A stretch of 46,613 nt of DNA, taken from the NCBI GenBank assembly GCA_036494925.1, contig DASXNR010000507.1, positions 1 to 46,613 of the forward strand, read 5' to 3'. The notes below the pieces were generated by a model. It ran no database searches and was not told the origin of the DNA. It saw only the letters and a program-made list of their open reading frames with translations. The translations under genes and the position numbers were made by a program. The DNA is from JAMXLO01 sp036494925. GTDB taxonomy: Bacteria; Pseudomonadota; Alphaproteobacteria; Acetobacterales; Acetobacteraceae. Positions 33,161-42,979 of this stretch are shown in pieces (the stretch's first letter is position 1; each line of letters starts with the position of its first letter).

Positions 33161-34056
33161 CGCTTGTTGTCCAGCACGTCGCGGCCCTTCGCTTCGTCTT
33201 CCGGCTGCACCTCATTCGGCCCGGCGGCAATCCAATGTACAAAACCCACGACCGCGGTGAACGCGAGGCCCGCCATGGCGATCGGCTTCATCACGCCTTT
33301 CCAGGCCTGCACCAGCCGGCTGATATGCGGATGGTCCGGCAGCCCGGCATAGATCGACGGCGTGTCGGCGTGATGCAGCACATACATCACGTGCGTGCCG
33401 CCGACGCCCGGCGGGTCGTACAACCCCGCCTGCTCGAAGCCGCGCGACTTCAGGTCCTCGATCCGCTCGCCGGCCCACGCCGTCATGTCGGACTTGGTGC
33501 CGAACACGATCGCGCCGGTCGGGCACGACTTGGCGCAGGCCGGCTCCTGACCGACCGCAACCCGGTCGCTGCACAGCGTGCACTTGTAGACCTTCTGGTC
33601 CGCCTGACTGAGGCGGGGGATGTTGAACGGACATCCCTTGATGCAGTAGCCGCAGCCGATGCAGTTCTCGCTGATGAAATCGACGATGCCGTTGGCATAT
33701 TGCACGATCGCACCGGGTGACGGGCACGCCTTCAGGCACCCGGGATCGCCACAGTGCATGCAGCCGTCCTTGCGGATCAGCCACTCGAGGTTGCCCTGCG
33801 GATCCTCCCATTCGGTGAACCGCATCAGCGTCCAGGTGGCGGGCGAGAGATCGGCAGGATTGTCGTAGCTGCCCTCGAACGTGCCGATGTCCTGACGCAG
33901 ATCGTTCCATTCCATGCACGCAGCCTGACAAGCCTTGCAGCCGATGCAGCGGCTGACATCGATCAGCTTTGCCACCTCGGGCAGGGTGCGGACCTGTGGC
34001 GGGATTTCGGTGGAAGCCGAGCGGCGGACGACGTCGAGCGACTGAAAATCGGCCAT
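33157..34056 (-). CDS. Formate dehydrogenase beta subunit, four [4Fe-4S] clusters
   Basis: A 299-residue iron-sulfur protein of the FdnH/FdoH family. Four cysteine sets are visible: CIGCKACQAACMEWN, CMHCGDPGCLKACPSPGA, CIGCGYCIKGCPFNIP and CTLCSD..CAKSCPTGAI. A single C-terminal helix (about 255-277, GVMKPIAMAGLAFTAVVGFV) anchors it to the membrane with the soluble part on the periplasmic side. It lies 12 bases after the catalytic subunit gene and overlaps the gamma gene. Confidence 0.96.
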   Translation of the reverse strand: MADFQSLDVVRRSASTEIPPQVRTLPEVAKLIDVSRCIGCKACQAACMEWNDLRQDIGTFEGSYDNPADLSPATWTLMRFTEWEDPQGNLEWLIRKDGCMHCGDPGCLKACPSPGAIVQYANGIVDFISENCIGCGYCIKGCPFNIPRLSQADQKVYKCTLCSDRVAVGQEPACAKSCPTGAIVFGTKSDMTAWAGERIEDLKSRGFEQAGLYDPPGVGGTHVMYVLHHADTPSIYAGLPDHPHISRLVQAWKGVMKPIAMAGLAFTAVVGFVHWIAAGPNEVQPEDEAKGRDVLDNKR

Positions 34057-34068
34057 GCTCGCTGTTCC

Positions 34069-37000
34069 TCAGGACACCGGGACCGCGGTCTTCTCGACGT
34101 TCACCAGGAACGCCTTGAATTCCGGGGTCTCCGAATTTGCATCGCCGACGAACGGCGTAAGCACGTTGGCACCGAAGCCCTTGTGTGCATGGCCGGTGAA
34201 GCCCCAGTGGATCGGCATGCCGATCGTGTGCACCGGTTTGCCGTCCACCGTCATCGGCTTCAGGCGCTTGGTCACATAGGCCTTGGCGACGACGGAGCCG
34301 CGATTGGACGAGAGCCTGACCCAGTCGCCCTGACCGATACCTTTCTCCGTAGCCAGCGCCTCGCCGATTTCAATGAATTCTTCCGGCTGAAGGATCGCAT
34401 TGATCTTCGCGTGCTTGGTCCAGAAGTGGAAATGCTCGGTCAGGCGATAAGTCGTGGCGACATAGGGGAACTTGTCCGCGGTGCCGAACTCCGCCGCGTC
34501 GCCGGCGAATACGCGCGCCACCGGATTGGCCGATACTTTCGGATGCAACGGGTTCGCGATCGGACTCTCGAACGGTTCGTAATGCTCGGGGAACGGTCCC
34601 TCGCGCATCTGGTCGCGCGCGAACAGCCGCGCCATGCCTTCCGCCAGCATGATGAACGGCCCCACGCCGGCCTCCGGCTTGTTGGTCGGCGCATAGTCGG
34701 GAACGTCGATGCCGGTCCAGGAACTGCCGTTCCACTGGATCAGCGCCTTGGCCGGATTCCAGGGCTTGCCGGACGCATCGGCGCTGGCACGGTTGTATAG
34801 AATCCGCCGGTTGGCCGGCCAGGCGAACGCCCAGTTCGGCGCCAGACCCTGCTCGCGTGGATCGGTGGCATCGCGCCGCGCCATCGTGTTGCCGCGCTCG
34901 GTCCAGCAGCCCGAGTAAATCCAGCAGCCGGATGCGGTGGTGCCGTCATCGCGCAACTGCGCGAAGCCGTCGAGCAATTGGCCCGCGCGCAGCAGCACGG
35001 CACCGCCGGCGTCCTTCACGTCGACCAGCGCCCGGCCGTTGATCTCGCGCGCCAGCTCATCCGGACCAGGCGCGATCGGGTCGGTGTAGTTCCAGGTCAA
35101 ATTGAGGATCGGATCTGGAAACGCACCGCCGTCCTTGCGGTACATGTCGCGCATTCGCCGGAACAGGCCGGACATGATCGCGATATCGCTGCGTGCCTGA
35201 CCCGGTGCGTCGGCCGCCTTCCAGTGCCATTGCAGCCAGCGCGAGGAGTTGGTCAGGCTGCCGTCCTCCTCGGCAAAACATGTGGTCGGCAGCAGGAACA
35301 CCTCGGTGGCGATCTGCGAAGGATCCGATGGGTTCTTGTCGCCGTGGTCCTGCCAGAAATGCGCGGTCTCGGTCTCCAGCGGATCCATCACCACCAGGAA
35401 CTTCAGCTTCCCCAGCGCGGCACGGATCTTCTTCTTGTTGGGGAACGACTGCAGCGGGTTGAAGCCCTGGCAGATGTAGCCGTTGATCTTGCCGGCGAAC
35501 ATCATGTCGAAGGCGCGCAGGATGTCGTAACCGGGCACATCCAGCTTGGGCAGATAGTCGTAGGCCCAGTCGTTGTCCGCCGTCGCCGCTTCGCCATAGA
35601 TCGACTTCTGGAAGCTCACCAGGAACTTGCGGTAGTTCTGCCAGTAGCTGGTCTGTCCGGGCCGCAGCGGCTTGAAGCCGCGCGTCTTCATGTAGTCGGA
35701 CAGCGTCGGCTCGCTGTCCTTCGGAAGGTTCAGGTAGCCGGGCATCAGGTTGGACAGCAGTCCCATGTCGGTGAGGCCCTGGATATTGGAATGCCCTCGC
35801 AACGCGTTCATTCCGCCGCCGGCAACGCCGATATTGCCAAGCAGCAGCTGCACCACCGCCATGGCGCGAATATTCTGGCTGCCTACCGAGTGCTGCGTCC
35901 AGCCAAGGGCATACATCGAGGTCAGCGCCTTGTCCGCCGCGGCGGTGGAGGCGATCAGCTCGCACACCGTCAAGAGTTTTTCCTGCGGCGTACCGCAGAT
36001 GCGCGACACCGTTTCCGGCGTGTAGCGCGATACGTGCTGTTTCAGCAGGTTGATGACGCAGCGTGGATCGGTCAGCGTGGGATCGCTCTTGGCGAAGCCA
36101 TCCTCGCCGATTTCGTAATCCCAGCTTGACCGGTCGTAGTCCTTCGTCTCAGGCGAGAAGCCGCTGAACAGACCGTCCTGGAATCCGTAGCCTTCCTTCA
36201 CGATCAGCGAGGCGTTGGTGAACGCCAGCACGTAGTCGCGCTGGATCGCATCCTTCTCCAGCAGATAGCGCATCACGCCGTTGAGGAATGCGATGTCGGT
36301 GCCCGGTCGGATCGGTGCGTAGAAATCCGCCACCGACGCGGTACGGGTGAAGCGTGGATCCACCACCACCAGCTTGGCGTGGTTGTGCTGCTTCGCCTCG
36401 GTCACCCATTTGAAGCCGCACGGATGCGCCTCGGCGGCGTTGCCGCCCATCACCAGGATCACGTCGGCATTCTTGATGTCCTGCCACGTGTTGGTCATCG
36501 CGCCTCGACCGAATGTTGGAGCCAGACTGGCTACCGTCGGTCCGTGTCACACCCGCGCCTGGTTATCGAACACGACCATTCCGAAGGCGCGTGCCACCTT
36601 CCAGGTGAGGAAGGCGGTCTCGTTCGACGTGGCCGAGGCCGCCAGCATGCCGGTGGAAATCCAGCGGTTCACCGTGACGCCGGCGGCGTTCTTCGCGATG
36701 AAGTTCCTGTCGCGATCCTCCTTCATCAGCCCGGCGATGCGGTCCAGCGCATCGTCCCAGGTGATGCGCTTGAACTCGTTGCTGCCAGGCGCACGGACCA
36801 TCGGGTACTGCACCCGCGTAGGCGCGTGCACCACGTCGAGCAGCGCCGCGCCCTTCGGGCACAGCGTGCCGCGGTTCACCGGATGATCCGGATCGCCTTC
36901 GATGTGGATGATGCTTGCCTTGGCGTTCTTCGCGCCGTCGCCCGTGCTGTAGATCAGGATGCCGCAGGCGACAGCGCAGTAGGTGCAGGTGTTGCGCGTC

Positions 37001-37140
37001 TCGGTTGTGCGCGTCAGCTTGAACGGCCGCACCGCAGCGGCCAGCGCCTCACCCGCGGGACCAAAGCCCAGCGCGCCAATGCTTGTTGCAGCGAGACCGG
37101 CGCCGCTCAATACAATAAAGCTGCGACGATCGAGTTCCAC
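34069..37140 (-). CDS. Selenocysteine-containing formate dehydrogenase catalytic subunit
   Basis: A 1023-residue FdnG/FdoG-type molybdopterin enzyme that oxidises formate to CO2. An in-frame UGA (36547-36549) interrupts it at residue 198 in QARV-Sec-HGPTVASLAPTFG, exactly where E. coli FdnG has Sec196, so it is recoded, not broken. Start GTG 37140 (GGGAGGGG upstream) gives a Tat signal DRRSFIVLSGAG (Arg5-Arg6). The N-terminal [4Fe-4S] cysteines are 52, 55, 59 and 94. Bis-MGD domains follow (IRAMAVVQLLLGNIGVAGGG; C-terminal RLSSNRGSVVAKAYVTKRLK). The mature enzyme is periplasmic with the beta and gamma subunits encoded downstream. SelB and FdhE are encoded nearby. Confidence 0.97.
36518..36549 (-). 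promoter_or_regulatory. SECIS-like hairpin following the UGA-Sec codon
   Basis: Directly after the UGA (36549-36547), the mRNA GGUAGCC-AGUCU-GGCUCC (36535-36518) forms a small hairpin: AGCC pairs with GGCU around a five-base loop AGUCU containing the GU that SelB recognises in E. coli fdhF/fdnG. The distance from UGA to the stem (about 11-14 bases) fits bacterial SECIS elements. Confidence 0.8.
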
Positions 37141-37251
37141 GGCGCCCCTCCCAACCAACCCGAGCCTCGGCTTCCACTTATCAATTCATGCGGAGCTCAG
37201 CTCAATTACTGCCATGCGTAGCATGTGCCCAGCATGAATGGAACAGGTGGC

Positions 37252-37434
37252 TCACGCCGCGAGCCACCCCATCGGCTCACCAGCAACGGAAACAGCGATG
37301 CCCTGCGTCAGCGCCTGCGCCACAAAGGCACCCGCCACATCGCGTAGCTGAGCCTCGTCCACATAGGCCACAGTCACCACGGGGATGGCCAAAGCGGCGG
37401 CAGTACTGGTCAACAGCGTTCGGCGTCCGATCAT
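37252..37434 (-). CDS. Small protein with twin-arginine-like signal upstream of fdh
   Basis: A 60-residue protein, MIGRRTLLTSTAAALAIPVV at the start, then a short soluble part (VDEAQLRDVAGAFVAQALTQ, ending GEPMGWLAA). The two arginines and hydrophobic segment look like an export signal, possibly Tat. AAGGAG lies eight bases before ATG 37434. It is on the same strand, 111 bases upstream of the formate dehydrogenase gene. Small Tat-signal proteins accompany formate dehydrogenases elsewhere, but this one could not be matched to that family. Confidence 0.6.
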   Translation of the reverse strand: MIGRRTLLTSTAAALAIPVVTVAYVDEAQLRDVAGAFVAQALTQGIAVSVAGEPMGWLAA

Positions 37435-37541
37435 GGAGGCTTCTCCTTGCTGCGCCGCAGCATGCAACCATGCGAAGCGCCCGGTGGAGCGGTTCGCGCC
37501 TCACATACCGGACGGCCGGCGATGCCGGCACTGATCTGGGA

Positions 37542-38681
37542 TCAACGCGGCGGGGGCGCACCGAATGTGACGTTGCCGTTGATCGTCCCGATATTGGGTG
37601 AATTCGCGCCGCTGCTGTTCTGCTCCAGCTTCTGGATCGTCACCGCGTTCACATCGCGCCCGGCCTTGTTGTCCTGATTGAGTGTGAGGCTGAAGGTTTC
37701 CGCAATCTTCGCGATCGCCGCCTTGCGCTCGTCATCGGGCACCCCGCCGTCCTTGAACACCTTGTCCAGCGTCGTCAGCACCGCCTTCTTAACACGAACC
37801 TGGCCAGTTGCCTCGGCCGGATACAGGCCGGCGACCCATTTCGCGTCCGTCGGCGAAGGCTCGTAGTTGACGGTGGAGAAGCAGGCAGCCGCGCGTCCCT
37901 CCTTGAAGATCTCCGGCGGCAGCGAATACTGCATGATCGATTTCTTGTCGAAGCCCGAAATCTCCAGCGCGTCCTTTGCCGCGCGCAGCGGGACATCCAT
38001 CGTTTCCAGATTTTCGTGGACCTGTTCCGGCGTCCAGCCCATGCGCTGCTTGTAATAGCTCTCCGCCTCCGGCCAATCGATCTGATCGCTGCAATGCGCG
38101 TTCGGACTTTGATGCTCATGATCCAGACCGATCGCGTGGCCGAATTCGTGCAGCACGACACGGTCGAACTCCTGGGCGTTCTGCGCGACGCGCGAACCCG
38201 GATCGTCCATGTTGCCGAGATTCATCGATGGCACATGGTGCCGGCTGTCGGTGCCGGTGTACGACCATGAACCCTGGTCCTTGAAGCCGATGGTGATGGC
38301 GTACGGCTTCCCGGCGTCGCACATTGCGGGGTCATCGGCGGAAGGGCCGAAGTCGAACACCAGGTTGGCCCACTTGGACCATCGGTTGGCAGCGTGTGCG
38401 ATACGCGCACGCATGGCTGCCGGAGCCTGCTCAGCGAAGCAGACCGGCAGACGCTCGCCGACGCCCCACATCTTCATCTGATCGAGCACCGCCGCCGCCG
38501 GACCCCGCGCGGCCGGGTCCAGGGATTTCGGTAGCAGGCTCTCATTGGTCTTGTCTGGCACCGTGGGATCACGCACGACCTCGTCGCCGGTCGGCGTCTC
38601 GTCTACTCCATGCGCCTGTGCGGCAGTGGCGCTCGCCAGAGCCAGCGACGCCGCGCATGCAATGATCCGGTGCGCGCGGAT
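37542..38681 (-). CDS. Secreted astacin-like zinc metallopeptidase, start probably ATC
   Basis: About 379 residues. The metzincin zinc site is VVLHEFGHAIGLDHEHQSPN (His178, Glu179, His182, His188) with a Met-turn KSIMQYS near 250, as in astacins. Upstream in frame is a clear signal peptide (RIIACAASLALASATAAQAHG), but this stretch has no ATG, GTG or TTG. AAAGGAGG at 38694-38687 sits five bases before ATC 38681, the likely start. The annotated-style start GTG 38576 would lose the signal peptide. The C-terminal ~100 residues (TTLDKVFKDGG to NVTFGAPPPR) are not recognised. The substrate is unknown. Confidence 0.8.
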   Translation of the reverse strand: MRAHRIIACAASLALASATAAQAHGVDETPTGDEVVRDPTVPDKTNESLLPKSLDPAARGPAAAVLDQMKMWGVGERLPVCFAEQAPAAMRARIAHAANRWSKWANLVFDFGPSADDPAMCDAGKPYAITIGFKDQGSWSYTGTDSRHHVPSMNLGNMDDPGSRVAQNAQEFDRVVLHEFGHAIGLDHEHQSPNAHCSDQIDWPEAESYYKQRMGWTPEQVHENLETMDVPLRAAKDALEISGFDKKSIMQYSLPPEIFKEGRAAACFSTVNYEPSPTDAKWVAGLYPAEATGQVRVKKAVLTTLDKVFKDGGVPDDERKAAIAKIAETFSLTLNQDNKAGRDVNAVTIQKLEQNSSGANSPNIGTINGNVTFGAPPPR

Positions 38682-38779
38682 ACCAACCTCCTTTGCCGGC
38701 GCGTGAATTGTATCAGCGGCGCATAGTTCCGCTGGCGAGGATTGGCAGTCAAGACGGTTGGCGAGCGGTCGCCCGATAT

Positions 38780-39787
38780 TCAGCGGGTCAGCGCTTCGGC
38801 AAGGAACGGCAGGCTCGTATCCATGCGGTAGTCGACACTTGTATGGTTGTCGGCGAACTCCTCGTAGCGATGGGCAATGTCGAGCTGCTTCAGACGCCGC
38901 GCAAATCTGCGCGCACCATACAGCAGATTGAATTGATCCTTCTCACCACAGTCGATGTAGAGTGCCTTGAGGCGACGGAGATTGTTCGACTGTGACTCAA
39001 GGGCAATCACGGGGTCTTGCCGCAGCCAATTCGCCCAGCGTTCCTCGATGATCTCACAGGTATCGAACGTGACCGGCAGCCGGATCCCAAGGAACTGCGT
39101 CGGGTCCGGATCGTAACTGGCCGCCATCGCCAAAGCGTTGAACACCTTGAAGGAACCCTCGGGATGCTTTTGGGCTGATTCAAGCTGCTGCCACCAACGC
39201 TCGATCGAGTTGTCGACGCCGGCCAGTGCCCGCAGCACCGCGGGCATGTCAGGCAGATAGCACAGCTCGAACGCCATATCGCCGGAGTGACAGGCCGCGG
39301 CCGACCAGATGTCGGCATGTCGCAGCGCATGCGTGATGGCACCATAACCGCCGGAGCTCTTGCCGAACACGCCCCGGCGCCCGTCACCGCCGCACCGGAA
39401 GCGCTGCTCGACTGCCGGCAGCATTTCGTTGAGCAGGTAATCTTCCCAGGCACCCATCGAGGCCGAGTTGATATATTGGTTGCCGCCGAGCCGGGTGAAG
39501 CAGTCGGGAAAGGCAACGACGACCGGCGGCATGCGGTGTTCACCGATGAGGCGGTCGAGCCGTTCCGGCAGGTTCTCCTGGAAGCCGGCCCAGTTCGTGT
39601 GGGCCAGGCCGCTGCCGGTGAAGCCAACCAGGTCGACGAGCAACGGCAGGCCGCGGCCGTCGTGACCTGCCGGAACGTATACAGCCACGTCACGTGTCGA
39701 CGGGTCGCCAAGCATGTTGGACTTGAGCACCGCACTGTCGACGGTGATGCGGCTGACGGATCCCGCCGGCCCGGCAAACTTGCGCAT
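38780..39787 (-). CDS. Alpha/beta-hydrolase esterase
   Basis: A 335-residue enzyme of the esterase (PF00756-type) group. The nucleophile elbow GKSSGGYG has Ser144; VDLVGFTGSG supplies the oxyanion region; the acid and histidine are probably in YIDCGEKDQF and FADNHTSVDYR near the C-terminus. No clear signal peptide is seen. ATG 39787 has AGAGG nine bases upstream; the longer frame is non-coding. It is the last gene of the six-gene minus-strand operon and may cleave an ester or lactone formed by the oxygenases; this is inference. Confidence 0.85.
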   Translation of the reverse strand: MRKFAGPAGSVSRITVDSAVLKSNMLGDPSTRDVAVYVPAGHDGRGLPLLVDLVGFTGSGLAHTNWAGFQENLPERLDRLIGEHRMPPVVVAFPDCFTRLGGNQYINSASMGAWEDYLLNEMLPAVEQRFRCGGDGRRGVFGKSSGGYGAITHALRHADIWSAAACHSGDMAFELCYLPDMPAVLRALAGVDNSIERWWQQLESAQKHPEGSFKVFNALAMAASYDPDPTQFLGIRLPVTFDTCEIIEERWANWLRQDPVIALESQSNNLRRLKALYIDCGEKDQFNLLYGARRFARRLKQLDIAHRYEEFADNHTSVDYRMDTSLPFLAEALTR

Positions 39788-39827
39788 GTGTGTTATCCTC
39801 TTCGCTTCGTCTGATTGTCCCGAACGC

Positions 39828-40751
39828 TCAGCGAACGGCGAGCACCAATTTTCCCCGCAGATGACGAGCTTCGCTGACACGATGCGCTTCGGCGGCATCC
39901 GCGAGAGCATAGCGCGCGATCGGCGGCGGCGCGACCGCGCCAGCGTCCAGCAACGCCACAATCCGCTCCAGGTGCGCCCGATCGCGGCTGACGGCCGGGC
40001 GCAAAACTTTGACATCCGAGCGCGGCTGGCGGAAGCCATCCGGCCCCGGTGCGACCCAGACCAGGCGCCCACCCGGCTTCAAGACGCTGTACGAGCGCGC
40101 CTGCACGCCTCCTCCAACCGTGTCGAACACCACATCGCAATCGGCGATGACCTCGGTGAAGTCCTCGGCATTGTAATCGACCACGCGGGTGGCTCCGAGG
40201 CTGCGAACATAATCGGTATTGGCGGCGCTTGTCGTCGTTATAACGGTGGCGCCAAGGTGCCTCGCAAGCTGAATCGCAAAACCGGCGACGCCGCCCGCGC
40301 CACCTTGAATCAATATAGTTTCGCCGGCCTGTAGCTGCGCCGTGTCCTCGACCGCCCAGATGGCAGTGATGCCGGTCAACGCCATCGCAGCGGCTTGCAG
40401 ATGCGACAGGCGTTCGGGTTTGCGCGCGACGATCGCCGCCTTGACGGCGAGCTTTTCCGCGTACGCCCCCTCGATACCGGCATCATTCACGCCGAACACT
40501 GCGTCGCCGACCGAGAAATCGGATACACCTTCGCCGGTCGCCGCAACCACCCCGGAAAAGTCGCGGCCGAGGATGTGCGGAAATCGAAGATTATGACCAC
40601 GTCCGCCCAGCCGGACCTTGTAGTCGGCAGCGTTGACGCTGGCCGCATGGACATCGACGACGATCTCTCCAGGCGCCGGTGTCGGATCCGGTGCATCGCC
40701 ATAGCGCAACATCTCCGACCCGCCGTGGCCTGTCAGCAACATCGCTTTCAC
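39828..40751 (-). CDS. Zinc-independent quinone-oxidoreductase-type MDR enzyme
   Basis: A 307-residue medium-chain reductase: N-terminal GroES-like domain (MKAMLLTGHGGSEMLRYGDA, PHILGRDFSGVVAATGEGV) and NADPH-binding Rossmann domain (ILIQGGAGGVAGFAIQLARH). The cysteine/histidine zinc ligands of alcohol dehydrogenases are missing, as in quinone reductases and enoyl reductases (for example QOR). It probably reduces a conjugated carbonyl or quinone. It lies 39 bases after the amidohydrolase gene in the operon. Confidence 0.92.
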   Translation of the reverse strand: MKAMLLTGHGGSEMLRYGDAPDPTPAPGEIVVDVHAASVNAADYKVRLGGRGHNLRFPHILGRDFSGVVAATGEGVSDFSVGDAVFGVNDAGIEGAYAEKLAVKAAIVARKPERLSHLQAAAMALTGITAIWAVEDTAQLQAGETILIQGGAGGVAGFAIQLARHLGATVITTTSAANTDYVRSLGATRVVDYNAEDFTEVIADCDVVFDTVGGGVQARSYSVLKPGGRLVWVAPGPDGFRQPRSDVKVLRPAVSRDRAHLERIVALLDAGAVAPPPIARYALADAAEAHRVSEARHLRGKLVLAVR

Positions 40752-40790
40752 GGATGTCTTCCCCCATGTTTGCTGCCTGGGCGCATAGCT

Positions 40791-41606
40791 TCAGTTCTGC
40801 GGCAGGTCCCAGCCGATCCAGTCGCAGAATGCGCGTCCCATCACGAGCTCGAGGTCTTGTCCCGTCAGCCAGGGCAGTTCCTCGGTAAACAACGTCACAC
40901 ATTGCCTCCATGAGCACGGCATACGGGTAATGTCGGTCCCCCAGAACATCCGTCGCGGGCCGAACGCGTCGTAGACCCGGCGCAGGTGCGGGTGAATGCT
41001 GCAGAACGGATAGCCATCCTCGGCGTAGCCCGCCTGACCTGTCGCCTTGACGGCGATGTTCGGATGTTTGGCGAGAGCAAGAAGCTGCGGCAGGTTCTTG
41101 TAAGAGACTTCGCCCTTGCTGGCTCGAGGCACGCCCATATGGTCGACGATCAGCTTGAGACCGCGATGACGTTCGGCGATTTGTCCGACCACCGGAAGGA
41201 ATGACGCCGCCGCGAGCGCAACCGGCAAGCCTGCGCGTTCGGCCGCCGGCCACAACCAATCGAGAGTGCCGTCGGTCGGCCATGACTGCTCATGAGGCTG
41301 GTTGAAATAGAAGCGCAACCCAAGCATGCCCGGCCGGTGCTTCCAACTGTCGACCAGCGACCGACTCTCCGGGCGATCCAGCGGGAACCAGCCGAGGATA
41401 GCGAACCGATCGGGATGCGCGCGAACCGCCGCGACGGCGAGTTCGTTCGAGTCCGGATCCCACATCGGTGGGTGGATGACCGCACGATCGACGCCCGCTA
41501 CGTCCATGCCGGCAAGCGCCTGGTCCTTGGAATACGGTTCCTGGCGGTGATGTGCCGAGGGAGTGCCCTTCGCCCAGATATGGATCTGCGCATCGACGAT
41601 CATCAT
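40791..41606 (-). CDS. Amidohydrolase family protein (amidohydrolase_2 type)
   Basis: A 271-residue TIM-barrel metal-dependent hydrolase. It begins MMIVDAQIHIW, the family's first metal-binding strand (Asp-x-x-x-His variant), continues with HPPMWDPDSN, LKLIVDHMGVPRAS and the late aspartate in MFWGTDITRMPCSW. Family members hydrolyse lactones (2-pyrone-4,6-dicarboxylate lactonase type) or decarboxylate aromatic acids. ATG 41606 overlaps the upstream monooxygenase stop (ATGA), so the two are coupled. Ring opening of an oxidised intermediate is a reasonable but unproven role. Confidence 0.88.
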   Translation of the reverse strand: MMIVDAQIHIWAKGTPSAHHRQEPYSKDQALAGMDVAGVDRAVIHPPMWDPDSNELAVAAVRAHPDRFAILGWFPLDRPESRSLVDSWKHRPGMLGLRFYFNQPHEQSWPTDGTLDWLWPAAERAGLPVALAAASFLPVVGQIAERHRGLKLIVDHMGVPRASKGEVSYKNLPQLLALAKHPNIAVKATGQAGYAEDGYPFCSIHPHLRRVYDAFGPRRMFWGTDITRMPCSWRQCVTLFTEELPWLTGQDLELVMGRAFCDWIGWDLPQN

Positions 41607-42979
41607 GGCGTTTCCCCTACTGCTGCCGCAAGGCGCTGCACGACGTGACGATTGGTGGCGGGCTGCAGACCGAGATGCTCGCGCAGCGTCGCGGTCTCAT
41701 ACTCAATACGGAACAGTCCGCGTCGCTGCAACTCGGGCGTGACAAGCTCGACGAAATCTTCGGCCGACACCGGGATGCAGGGTGGCTGGATGTTGAAGCC
41801 GTCGGCCGCACCAGTGGTGAACCACTCTTCCATCATATCGGCGATCATGGCCGGCGTGCCTACCACGCCGAGATGCCAGAACCCGCCCGACACCAGCTCG
41901 TAGAGCTGACGGATCGTCCAGTTCTCCGCCCGCGCGCGCTGCATCATCACGGTGGTGAATTCGCTGTTGCGTCCGCCCGGCAATGGCAGATCGGGGACCG
42001 GGCCTTCTATGTCGTATCCGGTATAATCCGGAAAGCTGTTGACCACGAGCAGGCCTAGGCCGAGTCGTGGATCGACCAGTGACTGCATCATGTCGAACTT
42101 GTCCTGCGCCTCCTGCAAGGTTCGCCCCACGAAGGGCATGATTCCGGGCATGATCCTGAGGTCCTCCGGCGATCGGCCATATTTTGCCAGCCGCGCCTTC
42201 ACCGATGCGTAGTAGGCCCGCGCGCGTTCGATATCGGGCTGTCCGGCATAGAGCCCATCGGCGATTCGTGCCGCCAGTTCCTGCGCCTGATCGGAACCAC
42301 CGGCGGTAAAGATCGGAATATGGCCTTGCGGGGGGCGCGGCACATCCAATGGCCCTCGCACCTTGAAGTGCGTGCCGACGTGGTCCAGCACATGCATCTT
42401 GCGGCGGTCGTAATAAATGCCGCTCGGCTTGTCGCGCGGCACCGCGTCGGCTTCCCAACTGTCGAACAGCGCCAGCATCACCTCGGCAAACTCGGCGGCA
42501 CGCGCATGCCTGCTGGTCGAGTCAAGCGTATCGCAAAGGCCGAAGTTGCGCGCCTCGTCGATGCTGAAACTGGTCACCATGTTCCAGCCGGCGCGCCCCT
42601 CGCTTAGAATGTCGAGCGTCGCCAGAGTGCGCGTGAGGTTGTACGGATCGTTGTAGGTTGTCGAGGCAGTCGGCACGAGGCCGACCCGGCTGGTCACGGT
42701 GGACATCGCCGCGAGCAGCGCCATCGGTTCGTGCTTGACCAGTTGATGTTCCATGTCGCGCGCGATCGCCGGATTGTCGAGATCGCGCACGGCCGAGGAG
42801 TCGGCGAGGAAGATCAGATCGAACTTGCCGTGCTCGGCCAGCTTCGCGCAGTGCACGAAATGGCGGAAGTCCATGTTGCCGTCAGCCGGTACGTCGGGAT
42901 GCCGCCATGCGGCATAATGATAGCCGAGATTGGCGATCGACAGCCCAAGGCTCATCTTGCGCCTGGCTCTGTCGATCAC
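41603..42979 (-). CDS. NtaA/SnaA/DszA-family flavin-dependent monooxygenase, first copy
   Basis: A 458-residue luciferase-like monooxygenase of the NtaA/SnaA/DszA branch, which uses FMNH2 supplied by a separate reductase. Seen: GLSIANLGYHYAAWRHPD, GKFDLIFLADSSAV, STTYNDPYNLTRTLATLD, SEGRAGWNMVTSFSIDEARN and PIFTAGGSDQAQELAARIAD. GTG 42979 is chosen because GGAG lies five bases upstream and it overlaps the previous stop (GTGA); the frame is open much further upstream. It is a clear paralogue of the adjacent gene. Confidence 0.92.
   Translation of the reverse strand: MIDRARRKMSLGLSIANLGYHYAAWRHPDVPADGNMDFRHFVHCAKLAEHGKFDLIFLADSSAVRDLDNPAIARDMEHQLVKHEPMALLAAMSTVTSRVGLVPTASTTYNDPYNLTRTLATLDILSEGRAGWNMVTSFSIDEARNFGLCDTLDSTSRHARAAEFAEVMLALFDSWEADAVPRDKPSGIYYDRRKMHVLDHVGTHFKVRGPLDVPRPPQGHIPIFTAGGSDQAQELAARIADGLYAGQPDIERARAYYASVKARLAKYGRSPEDLRIMPGIMPFVGRTLQEAQDKFDMMQSLVDPRLGLGLLVVNSFPDYTGYDIEGPVPDLPLPGGRNSEFTTVMMQRARAENWTIRQLYELVSGGFWHLGVVGTPAMIADMMEEWFTTGAADGFNIQPPCIPVSAEDFVELVTPELQRRGLFRIEYETATLREHLGLQPATNRHVVQRLAAAVGETP

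Noticed and set aside
34978..36129. 383-codon open frame on the plus strand
   Set aside because: Antisense to the formate dehydrogenase catalytic gene, which has clear homology.
36547..36549. Stop codon splitting the formate dehydrogenase gene, suggesting a pseudogene
   Set aside because: The residue context, SECIS-like hairpin and nearby selB show UGA is read as selenocysteine.
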